Positions 45,919 through 55,202 of a DNA stretch of 64,000 nt are shown one piece after another. The notes below the pieces were generated by a model, which was not told the origin of the DNA, did not search any database, and worked only from the letters and a program-made list of their open reading frames with translations. Every line of letters begins with the position of its first letter. The stretch's first letter is position 1. Source of the DNA: Coenobita brevimanus (lineage: Eukaryota > Arthropoda > Malacostraca > Decapoda > Coenobitidae); the NCBI GenBank assembly GCA_032717465.1, contig CM064715.1, forward strand, positions 34,233,201 to 34,297,200, read 5' to 3'. Position numbers and translations under genes: made by a program.

Positions 45919-47691
45919 CCCCTTAACCGCGGGGTGTCATTTTCGTGACGCTTGGGAGCAAGGGATCATACCGCGGGGCGTCACTTTTGCGATTCTGTAT
46001 TATTTTAAATTCGCCCGGGCTTTCAAGTGGTAGCTTATATCATCTATCAGTACTGCCAATGTCCAACACTAGTCAGTACTCCTAATCTCATCTGTACTTC
46101 CATCCATTGTTGACAATTTAGCCATTTCTCCCCGTTCTTGACTCCCCTCCCTACCTTCCCTCCATTACCCTCTCCTCCTGTCTGCCCGGCTGTGCCACGC
46201 TAAGTAAATCTTCCCTGGAATTTTCCACTGATTCCATCCATTGAAATGAGCCCTATCCCTATTCTTATACCAAATAATATATACCAAAAAAAAATAAGGT
46301 AAGTGAGATTGCCATACACCTGGAATTGGCTAATTATCACATGACAACACCTCACGTGCACTCGTTCGCTAATTTCCGCTGTTTATTTCCCCTTGAAATA
46401 TGCCGTATAATCTATTCTTATACTAAAAATATATATAAGGAGGGAAGGGAGAAGCCTAAGTGATATTTACATTCGCCTGGAACTACCTAATTTATAATGT
46501 ATTGTCTAGATTTCCTGCCAATCATTTCACTGCTATATATTAGCAGCTGTCAAGAGGCTGACGTTGGCAGTAATGCATTTCCCTAGGTAGGCCACCCCGG
46601 CCCACCCATATCAGTTCACTGTCATATTCCAAGGTGAAGGTACGTCTGTTTGCTCCTGCTAACTTCCGCAGCTTTTTACCCCCATGCAAAGGGCCCTGTG
46701 ACCTTTACCCCCTACTAAACCTCGTGTGGAAAGAGGTAAAGGGCTGACAATTGAAAGAGAGTGACTACGATCTTTCTGTTGAGTAAAACAGTGCAAGTGG
46801 AATTGTAAATAATGTGTAAATAATGTGTAAACAGCAAGTGAATGCAATGAATGTAAATATAAGTGAAGAGTGGAAAATAGTTTTATAAGTTACTTCAAGT
46901 GACAGTGCATAACACAGTGTAAATAAAACAGAAATGTAAATAATGTAAATAAAATAGAGAACGTAAATAGAAATGTAAATAAGTAGTATTATAAGAATAC
47001 GAGTATATATACCAGGAGTAATGAAAGTGAAAGTTTCACTCTAGCATGTATGAATACTATGAGTTATGAGAGTGAAGGTGAAAGTGACATTCACTCTCAA
47101 TGCTAGTATACAGGACGAGAAAGTGAATGCTACATATTTTACTGAAAGAAATTGAATGCCTACAGTGACAATAAACTACTATTACTGAAGGAAACTTATA
47201 GATAAAGACTGTAGATATATATAAGTGTTATATAGTAACAGAAATATAAACTGTGAGTGTTTTTATGAATAATAAATGACAACACCAGCGGCGAACTAGC
47301 GCAAGTGGGAAGGTCACACGCCCTCGTAATTTTCATTGCTTTCAGTGTTTTTTATTTTTTTGGAGTATGGATTCCAAACTATTTGAGAATCATAGAATAG
47401 TGTTTCTAGTGATAATATCAGGCTGTGGTAATTATATTACGGGTTGTCGGGAAGTGTAAAGTGAAGATTTCTTTACCCAACTTCAGATGTCTCCACAAGT
47501 CCTACGGTACTCGACGAAGGCTCAGCAAACACCCCAGGAGAAAGCTGAAGGTATGTGCCATAAGCATATGTGATTTTAACATTCTAGGACTAATAACTGA
47601 TTTTTGGCAAATATTTTTAGAGAGTCTGTCGGAGCGCGAATATGCCCGTGGGTGCCGCAAGAAAAAGCAAATCAAGCCCGCGGTTAAAGGG
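45919..47691. mobile_element. piggyBac-like non-autonomous element, family 3, 1773 bp
   Basis: Flanked by TTAA (45915-45918 and 47692-47695). The inverted ends are CCCCTTAACCGCGGGG on the left and, reverse-complemented, CCCTTTAACCGCGGGC on the right. The empty site is preserved in copy 1 as ACAAGGGGTTAAGGATGCTT at 10971-10990. A subterminal direct repeat CCGCGGGGTGTCATTTTCG / CCGCGGGGCGTCACTTTTG occurs twice within the first 80 bp. The interior is AT-rich with GTAAATAA-type repeats near 46805-46980. The frame at 47425-47739 reads through the right end into host DNA and is not recognised. No transposase domain is visible. Confidence 0.9.
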
Positions 47692-48181
47692 TTAAGGATG
47701 CTTGTGAAAAATATCACTAAACTGAAGAAAGTCGTCTGAGGATACCAAGAATAAAATATTAAGACATGACATCGGAACACTGTGATTGATTTGCAATTCA
47801 TGCCAACCTTAAGCCATTCTCCGTCTGTATTAGTTTAATTTTCTTTACTGATGCTGTTTTAACCTCATCACTACGATAGGTCGTCCTTTAGGAGACTCAG
47901 AAAGTTTGGAAGCAGCAAGAATATAGCCCTCTAGTTATCTGAGGCATCAAATGTCCTGGCTAAATAAGGTAAAATTGCCTGACGATACCAGGATTATATT
48001 AAAGGCAGTAGCAAGAAAACGTCAAGAAACGGAAGTAGTATAAACAAATGACGACTGCAGTGATAAAATATGCTGAGACGACTTCACACTGAAAGAGTTA
48101 ATACAGTGTATTTGTAATCCCTTCGGTGCAAGCAGTCTCACCTAAACTGAATGTACTCGCCTGCCAAATGCAGTAACAACA

Positions 48182-48385
48182 ATGAAAACACGTCACGGTA
48201 CTGTAGGGTTAAAGATTATTATTCTCTGGGCATTCATTGTATTTCTTCCAATTGTTGTGACTTTGGGTTTCTGGTTCCTATACACCCAAATTATTTTAGT
48301 AGAAATAAGAAGAGGTAGTCGAAACGGTACTAACTGTTGTGGTTTTGGCTATGACAATGACGATGTAGTGGAAAAAATGATGTAG
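48182..48385 (+). other. 67-codon frame with a hydrophobic segment, possible old exon
   Basis: The frame reads LKIIILWAFIVFLPIVVTLG then FWFLYTQIILVEIRRGSRNG, one likely membrane helix followed by a basic stretch. The matching piece in copy 1 (about 11470-11600) keeps the frame at protein level (VIIL, stop, AFSIFLLILMTLGFWLLYTQ), with one TGG to TGA change and a small insertion. I do not recognise it. It may be a decayed exon carried in the duplicated segment or a chance frame. Confidence 0.25.
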
Positions 48386-48780
48386 ATAATTGTGATGTGA
48401 TGGAAGTAGTGGTAGGCCTATGGATGATGATGATGAAGACAGTGGCAGTAGCAATGCTGACGGTGATGGCAATAATGCTAATGATTTTAGTGATGGCGGA
48501 GGTGGTGATGGTGACAGTGTTAGCGGTGATTGTTATGATGGTGTTGGTATTAATAGTACTGGTGATTGTGATGATGGTTGCACTAGAAGTGGTAGTATGT
48601 GATAATGGTGGTGGAAGCAGTTGTATCAGTAACAGTGATGTGGTAGGAGACAATGGTGACCATGACAATGATGATAGGGTAGTTTAAATGGTATTAGTGA
48701 TAGTGGTGGGAGCAGTTTTGGTGACAACCATGGTGATGGTGCTGGTGGTCCCGATGTTGATGGTCATGGTCATGGATAAT
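48386..48780. repeat. Degenerate GAT/GGT trinucleotide-rich tract
   Basis: About 390 bp of imperfect GATGATGG/GTGATGGT repeats. They are open in several frames on both strands, which creates artificial Asp/Gly-, Val/Met- or Thr/Ile-rich proteins. Confidence 0.85.
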
Positions 48781-49640
48781 TCCTATTCAGTCTATGCTGA
48801 CTAGGATGAACAGTTTTTTCAGATGAAGGCCTTCATTAGCAAAAAAAAAAAAAAAAGTGGTTTGCATGAATGCTCAGGTAATCAGGTTATGGAGAGTGTG
48901 TGGCAGATGAACACGTACTGTACAAACATTAAGCTCACTAAATATTATTCACTGTACCATGTCGCGTTCTAGGGGAAGAATGGAACTTTGTAATATTTGA
49001 TACTCGGCTTTTGCGACACGTGCAGTCAACTGGCATAAAACTTAAACTCTCGTATTTTTCTAGTAGTAGGGTTATGGATGTTACAAAAACTCTAAACGAT
49101 GCATATTTCCCGTTGTGCCCCTCATGCAATTTCATAAATCTATTTGAACTAACTTAAAAAATGCTGAAAATCCAGTTGTAGCACCAATGCCCGTATTGCT
49201 TAATCACACTGTTTCCACAGTTACCCTATTAACTAGTGTTATCCCCTGAAGTCCCATGTCCGACGATCGTTGGTTTCCGAACTTGGTACTTGAAGTCCTA
49301 TGTCTGATGATCTTAGAAAGGTTACAAAAAAGACGAGCTGTAACTCCACCTCTTTTATGACATAAATGGTACCTAGCCAATGGAAACTAAGAGATCAGGT
49401 GGTGAGAGGCATTATCAGCCCCCTCCCCGGGTGCGGGGAGGGACCCTTCCCCCCCACGCCATCTCTCCACCTCCCTCTGTCCCATTGGATCCTGTGCTCT
49501 GTGTCCCTTCCCACCCAGACTACCTCCCATACCACCTCTAGACAGTATTGGGAATGTGTGTGTCTGCTGCACTCCCACCTGAGACTCCCCAAATTCCCTA
49601 CCGCTCGCTAAAGTCCATATGATAATATGTCGGGACGCTT
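48781..49640. other. No recognisable gene
   Basis: It holds an A run (48841-48856) and a GC-rich, pyrimidine-rich stretch near 49410-49600. No frame or element was recognised. Confidence 0.45.
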
Positions 49641-49678
49641 ATTGACAAAAACGCGCCCGTGCTGCGCATCAAGCTTTA

Positions 49679-49797
49679 TGACGTCACGTGGCATTTTTCA
49701 GAAATTTCAGCTCAGTTGCTCACGAACCACGAGCAGGTGAGGGTGGACTGATGTTGTGATCTCGACTCCAGCTCTGTTAGGCAAGATCAAGGTAAGT
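49679..49797 (+). promoter_or_regulatory. Candidate promoter and first exon with splice donors
   Basis: A perfect CRE palindrome TGACGTCA (49679-49686) overlaps a perfect E box CACGTG (49685-49690). About 25 bp downstream is an initiator-like TCAGTT (49712). Two strong donor-like sites follow: CAGGTGAGG at about 49735 and CAAGGTAAGT at 49788-49797. This layout fits a TATA-less arthropod promoter with a short non-coding first exon. No coding exon could be linked to it, so it remains a sequence-only suggestion. Confidence 0.3.
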
Positions 49798-49827
49798 CTC
49801 TTGGTCTTGTCTTACCGACCAAAGTCC

Positions 49828-49830
<3 letters not shown>

Positions 49831-49880
<50 letters not shown>
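49831..49880. repeat. (TA)n microsatellite
   Basis: A TA run shortly downstream of the candidate donor site. Confidence 0.97.
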
Positions 49881-49885
<5 letters not shown>

Positions 49886-50415
49886 TATTCTGATAATGCA
49901 ATTAATAACATCCAGCTCAGTAATACACGAGTAGATGTAAACACTTTTTCTTTAATTCCTACTTTTTCCTTATATTTACTGCATTATATAACCTGTGTCA
50001 TAGTTAGGAAGAAACCCTTCGTCAGTCCCTTACCTACCTTAAACCATCTCCATCAACCCTTCATAAACTTGTCAAGTCTTCATCATCTCATGAACATCAT
50101 ATTATCACCATCATATCATCCACCCATAAAATTACTACAAATAGTGTGATAAAAAATAAATCACAGTAAATCATTTATGTGCTGCCATGATACCATATTT
50201 TATTGTAGTTCCTGCTCAAATATCGTTCGATCCATTTTCTCTGTTAGTGCTAATGCCAAGTGACGTCACGACTGCATCTCCCACCCCACCCCTCCAGTGC
50301 CTGTCCTGACATGTTATTACCGGTATACAGACATTGCCCCTACCTATCCTAACCCCTTGTGTCCATCGGGTATGGTAAAGTCATAATACTGATGATTGTT
50401 GACAAGCTGAATATA
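49881..50415. other. Unassigned AT-rich spacer
   Basis: Nothing supportable seen between the TA run and the pogo-like MITE. Confidence 0.5.
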
Positions 50416-50748
50416 CAGTAAACCCTCAGAGATCTGGACTAATTGAGGCTATAACCCTGTCCGGATCTCGAAAAATCCGGATCTTTCAGAAATTATATAA
50501 ATTTGCTTATATGACAGAAAACTTATGGTGGTTTAGGTATTATCGGAGAACCTATAAAATTTAAATTAAATTTAATACAGTATAAAATAAATAGGATAGT
50601 ATAATAATGTGTACATATATTTTTGTCATAAATTTTAATTAATAAATTGTGTATCTTGTAGCCTATGTTCTAAACTGAAAATTTGCCAAAAAATGGTCCG
50701 GATCTTCGTAAAATCTGGATCTTTGAAGTCCGGATCTTTGAGGGTTTA

Positions 50749-50751
<3 letters not shown>
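50416..50751. mobile_element. pogo/Tigger-like MITE, 336 bp
   Basis: Inverted ends CAGTAAACCCTCAGAGATCT and, on the right read in reverse, CAGTAAACCCTCAAAGATCC. The flanking TA is duplicated. CAGTAAACCCTC is the classic start of pogo/Tigger-type termini. Subterminal GGATCTTT/AAAGATCC motifs recur inside both ends. There is no coding capacity, so it would have relied on a transposase from elsewhere. Confidence 0.88.

Positions 50752-50800
<49 letters not shown>
50752..50800. repeat. (TA)n microsatellite
   Basis: Directly abuts the right end of the pogo-like MITE. The element inserted at, or seeded, a TA run. Confidence 0.97.
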
Positions 50801-51560
50801 GAAATTGTTTCATACTTTCATGCTCATTCTCTCAACTAATTTCATACCTAGGCACATAATTCATATTAATTTTCATAGGTATTTGGCAAAAATAATGTAC
50901 TGTATTTTCCAAAATTTTCCTTTTTTCATTCTTACCGCGAGTAATGACTTATTATCTTTGACGGTCGATAGTGCGGAAATCATTAGACATATGAGAATGA
51001 AATAAACATTTTCAGGTGTGTAAACTGAAGCTCGTAAAATCTGTAAGACCAATATTTACCTTGGTGAAAGGTGAAAATTCGGACCCTTTTTTCGGCTCCA
51101 GGGATAGGCAGGGCCGATAATTTGTGGTCTTTATTCCTCGTGATGAGGCATTGCCTTCCAGCTGCTGCTTCCGATGCATTTCGATCACTTTATTTTTTTT
51201 TTTTCTGTCCATCTCCATGTTTTTCACCCAGTACTCCAATGTTTTTCTGCCTCTTCAACTTCATTATCCTCTCGGGGAAGCTGATGGTGCATGAGTAGAT
51301 TTCCAGCTCGCAGTTAAGAAAAAAATAATAATAAATAAAAAAATAAATAAATAGATAAAAGTGCTGCTGCTAGGCCAGTCAAACTCTTAAACAAAGTTTC
51401 TTTTCCCAAGTTTCTCTTCACCCAAAAGTACAACCAGGGACTTGGATTTTGTGTTTGTTGGTTAGGGCTTTATGGCCATCACCCACCCCTTGGGCATTAG
51501 GTCAAACCAAATACTATATAGAAAGACAAAAACAAAAGATATGAAAGTCGCACCATGGTA
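50801..51560. other. Unassigned spacer
   Basis: AT-rich, with a T run near 51192 and an AAT/AAAT-rich patch near 51320-51355. No gene recognised. Confidence 0.45.
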
Positions 51561-51572
51561 GGAGCCGTCACA

Positions 51573-52710
51573 TCACTGCACCATTTGTGGGGGCAGCATA
51601 AAATAAAAAGATCGTAGATCAACCAGACGTACCTCCTCCCCCCTGACAATCAGACTTGGTGGAATAGCCTCACCCTGGTTGACAGCTCGGAGTAGATCGT
51701 AAAGCGTGGAGTAAGTCGTAACTCCGAGCTGATACGACCTGGAGTGAGCATCGAGTGTCAGGAGGTGTTGGTAGGAGGCAACGTCCAGCCGATCTCTGTA
51801 GTCGATAATGGGGGGGAGAGATGGGCTACCCCCCTCGTCAGCAGGGGGAGCCGCCTCCTCCACCTCCTCCCCATCTGAGGAACTGATCGTCGACTCCTCA
51901 AGCATGGGGACAAAGGCAGAAGAGGCTTCCCCCTCCTCGACCTCAGGCGGCTGAGGGTGGATATCCGCCGATTCCGTTAGCATGGTCGAGGCCAGTCCGG
52001 GGTTGTCATCACGGGAAGCAGTCCGCCTGTTGAGGGGGGCGTCTAGCCGCAGCCGTGTCCGCGGTGTTGTGCGGGGTTTAGGCGACGGCTGCGGCCGGGC
52101 CCGACGTTCCTACCGGCGAGGTACCAAGTGAACATCGCGGGCAAAGCACTCAGGAATGACAAGGCTGGGCAGGCCATTCTCCTCAAAGATCTTGGGGAGG
52201 AGAATGCGTAAAGACCCCTTGTCACCCCCAGCAAAAGCCTTTGCTGTCGCGATACACATCTCAATAATGGTAGCAGTCCCCCCAGGACTCCCATGACCCT
52301 CGGCTCCGAGCCGTGGGGCGCCACTGTGCATGGGAAGAACCCTGCACGGCAACGCCCCCCGGCCCAGTGACGTTATGAGCCTCAGGACCCTTGGGAGTCC
52401 CGAAAAGACTGAACTCCACCAATTCCCCGTCGCCGAGAGAGTGCCGAAGGTGCCGTAGGTTCGGTTCAACGATTGCCGTGCGGTGGACGAAAACATCAAT
52501 GTCATTGTCATGGCGCTTGATGAATCCGTATCCCGCAGCAACATTGAACCAAACCACAGCACCAGTTAGCTTAGTCTGGCCCTGAGCTGGCTGGAGTCTA
52601 CTCTCTGCCTCCCTCGACAGGTCGCAGGCAGAAGAAGACGGCAGAGCAGATGCGTCTCGTGTTGCCTCCATGACTGCGAGCAAGCGAGTCCCAACTAGGC
52701 AAGCCAACAA
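51573..52710 (-). pseudogene. Cold-shock-domain (Y-box-like) fusion protein, broken
   Basis: The minus-strand frame from 52710 encodes, after a short leader (an alternative start at MEATRDAS), a cold-shock domain at residues 47-127: TGAVVWFNVAAGYGFIKR holds the RNP1-like strand, DVFVHRTAI is the RNP2-like strand, and GDGELVEFS and AHNVTGPGGVAVQG match the Y-box subfamily, which binds RNA and single-stranded DNA. There is no intron inside the domain. A frameshift near 52265-52335 leads to a second frame open to 51573 except for one TAG at 52110. That part holds ILLPKIFEENGLPSLVIPEC, an Arg/Pro stretch, an acidic stretch (SSSDGEEVEEAAPPADE) and a C-terminal block (LDVASYQHLLTLDAHSRSYQ...FYFMLPP). 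Those parts do not resemble the usual Y-box tail. The locus is clearly more GC-rich than its surroundings. It could be a retrocopy, a captured gene in an element, or an arthropod-specific gene. Confidence 0.7.
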
Positions 52711-52739
52711 GGGCCTCTCAGGGACTTGGATAAAACATC

Positions 52740-53792
52740 AACTGTATTTAAGGGAAAAAACTGCAACTTTGCCATTATTTTCTGATTTATGACCCTCGTT
52801 TGGTAAGTATACAATGATCTAAGCTTTGTTTTTCATTTCAACGCCTGTTTCACGTTATTTTTTAATGCTTCCTTCAACTTCCCTGTTTTCTCTTGCTCCG
52901 ATATGCTATGATTCTTTAGCTTTATTCTCTCTTTTCTCCAGCGTCACTTGCAAATTTGCCAGCTTTCACATATTATGTTTTTATTTTCTTCGTGAGATAA
53001 CACTTTTCTGTTTTTCTGTGGATTTTCATTTTGCAAGTTTATATTAATATTTTCACAAATTTGTCTTGCTATCATGTGTTTTATATTTTATCGCTTCCTG
53101 CATTTCCTAAAATAAAAAATCGATGTAACCATGTCTGTAGTTACAGGTTGATTTCTTTTTCCTACACGAACCTTTTGATAAGGTTACTGAAGTAGCAAGC
53201 AAAGGCTCTTCATTTCCCCACCGACCTTCTCGCGTTACCCGTGACCAAGTAAGCACACACATATTGAGATGAAAGATATGTCATTCTGAGTAGAAAATCT
53301 ATATACATATGCATTTTAAGGATTACTTTAGGAGTGAGGTAGATTTTAAAAACTACGCAACCCAGCTATCCAGTGTCACACACATCACGGAGACGAGGCG
53401 GGTAGGGGAGGAGGAGCGAGGTATCTAGGCGCCCGTTGCAACTTGGTAAAATTATGAATTTTTTAAATAATGATTTTTAATGCAAGTTATGGAACATTAC
53501 AGTACCAGTATCTTCAAACGGGAAATTCACGCTATTAATAGGCGTTATGTAATCCACCAGTTACGATACATGAGGAGAGTATGGCTGTAATTAGGGAGAA
53601 AAATACTGTGAAATGTTACGTGGCAACGTTTATTTGCCCTGTCATGATGAAAAACTGTGGTGAATGTTCGAAGATTGGGAGATTTTCTGTGTGAGGGGGA
53701 GGGCGCGTTTTTTTTTTTTTTTTTCTACTTTTTTCTTTTCAAATTTTGCGCCCCTAAGAATTTTGCGCCCAGGGCAATCGCCCCTGTGGCTA

Positions 53793-53829
<37 letters not shown>

Positions 53830-54140
53830 AAATTTACATACATTGATCCTAACCTAAAAGGGGCGAAAACCGTCCGAAACTGACATCGATCCGAGTGTAT
53901 TGAGTCTTCCAGAGGAACCTCACAAACTGTGCCATATCCACATATTCAGTTAATATCCAAAATAAGTCCTAAGTAATTCTGACGTCAGCAGTACAGACAG
54001 GACTCAGGGCCAAGGTCTTCATTAGTACACCGGTCAGCACCAGCAGCAAAAGAATTATGCCACTGGTTCTATTAGGGTCCTTGGCGAGTGAGTTGAGTTA
54101 ATGTGAGTAACAGAGCTTTCCTACAGTATAATGAAGCATG
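52740..54140. other. Spacer with poly-T (53709-53724) and (CA)n (53795-53828)
   Basis: Apart from these simple repeats I recognise nothing. GCGCCCCTAAGAATTTTGCG near 53748 lies between the two. Confidence 0.5.
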
Positions 54141-54146
54141 AATTAA

Positions 54147-54303
54147 CCATTAGTGGCCTGGTGCTTGTGTATGCCGATCTCCGCCTACCAGGTCATAGAC
54201 ACGAAGCTCATAGGTCCCCATCTGCGAGTTCCTCTCTTTACTGAATTTTGAAAATACAAAATTCCGTACATTTTTATTTTTGAGGAGTCTAGACATTAAT
54301 GGA
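54147..54303 (-). mobile_element. Small TTAA MITE, copy 2 (decayed)
   Basis: Its reverse complement matches 57769-57947 in order: TTTTCAAAATTCAGTAAAGA, GGGGACCTATGAGCTTCG and TAGGCGGAG. The left flank is TTAA (54143-54146) and the right flank is TTAG, a changed TTAA. The ends read CCATTAGTGGCC and, inverted, TCCATTAATGTC. Confidence 0.65.
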
Positions 54304-54380
54304 TTAGGTCATTAGGAGATGTGGAAACATCACATAACATATGAGAAGACACACACAAAAAAATAGGTTATCATTTAAAG

Positions 54381-55061
54381 CAGGGGTTCTTAACCTGTGT
54401 TCCATGGACCCCCTGGGGGTCCATGGATGAGCTTCAGGGGATCCGTGAAGGTCAGAATAGTTGACAACAATTTCGTCATGCCGTTTGGAATCATTAACTG
54501 AAAAAAAAAAAAAAAAATCGAGGAGTCTTGAAGAATTCTGGTGTTCATTGACACAACCCTACCCGCGTCTGGCAAAGCGAGCTATGGGTGCTGTGATTCC
54601 GTTTGCTACCTCAAACCTTTGTGAGTCAGGGTTTTCAGCGTTTGATTCTATCAAAATGAAAAGTCGAAATCAACTGATGTCAACGATGACATGCGTATTT
54701 CCTTGCCAAAGACCACTTCACAAATTCATCTTCTTATTCAAGCCAAACAACAATTGTCACTGAAATGAACTTTAGAGCAGAATTAATGTTTTGTTTAATT
54801 TGCACAAGCTGGATGTATTTCATTTTTTCATCGAGTGGCCATTATCTTTTCCATGAAAGAGTGGGGAACAGTTTTTTGTAAAGAAAGTTTTGTACTTTGT
54901 GTGTCAAACACTGCGTGAGGCAGTTTTCAGTAAAATAAAGTACATTCATTGCATGCAAAATGCTGTGTTTGTGCTTATGTGCATTTTTGAAGGGAAGGGG
55001 TTCATAGCTTTCACTAGATTCGCGAAGGGGTCCGTGACTCAAAAAAGGTTAAGAACCACTG
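54381..55061 (+). mobile_element. hAT-family deletion derivative, 681 bp
   Basis: A perfect 8-bp target-site duplication ATTTAAAG flanks it (54373-54380 and 55062-55069). The inverted ends are CAGGGGTTCTTAACCTGTGT and, from the right, CAGTGGTTCTTAACCTTTTT. A plus-strand remnant reads YPRLAKRAMGAVIPFATSNL then CESGFSAFDSIKMKSRNQL, the hAT C-terminal dimerisation domain. The catalytic part is deleted. An A run (54500-54517) marks the deletion area. Confidence 0.93.
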
Positions 55062-55202
55062 ATTTAAAGGGAAATTAGCACCCGAAACACAGTAACATGC
55101 TACTCTGAGTCACGGCAATACTGTCACGATGCTTGAATACCAGAATCATCTAGCAACTGAAGTTGTGAAACTAGAACTCCCAATGCCAGAAATCACTATG
55201 TT

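Larger units (their letters stand above)
38776..48385. repeat. Duplicated segment, copy 2 (expanded by insertions)
   Basis: Direct-orientation counterpart of 8219-11670, but 9.6 kb long. Nearly all of the extra length is three TTAA-flanked insertions (39234-40019, 40580-44215, 45919-47691). Removing them restores collinearity with copy 1 at each junction, apart from a small local duplication near 40024-40080. Confidence 0.88.

Noticed and set aside
48397..48687. 96-codon Val/Met/Ile-rich frame and overlapping Asp/Gly- and Thr/Ile-rich frames
   Set aside because: All arise from the degenerate GAT/GGT repeat and are open on both strands.
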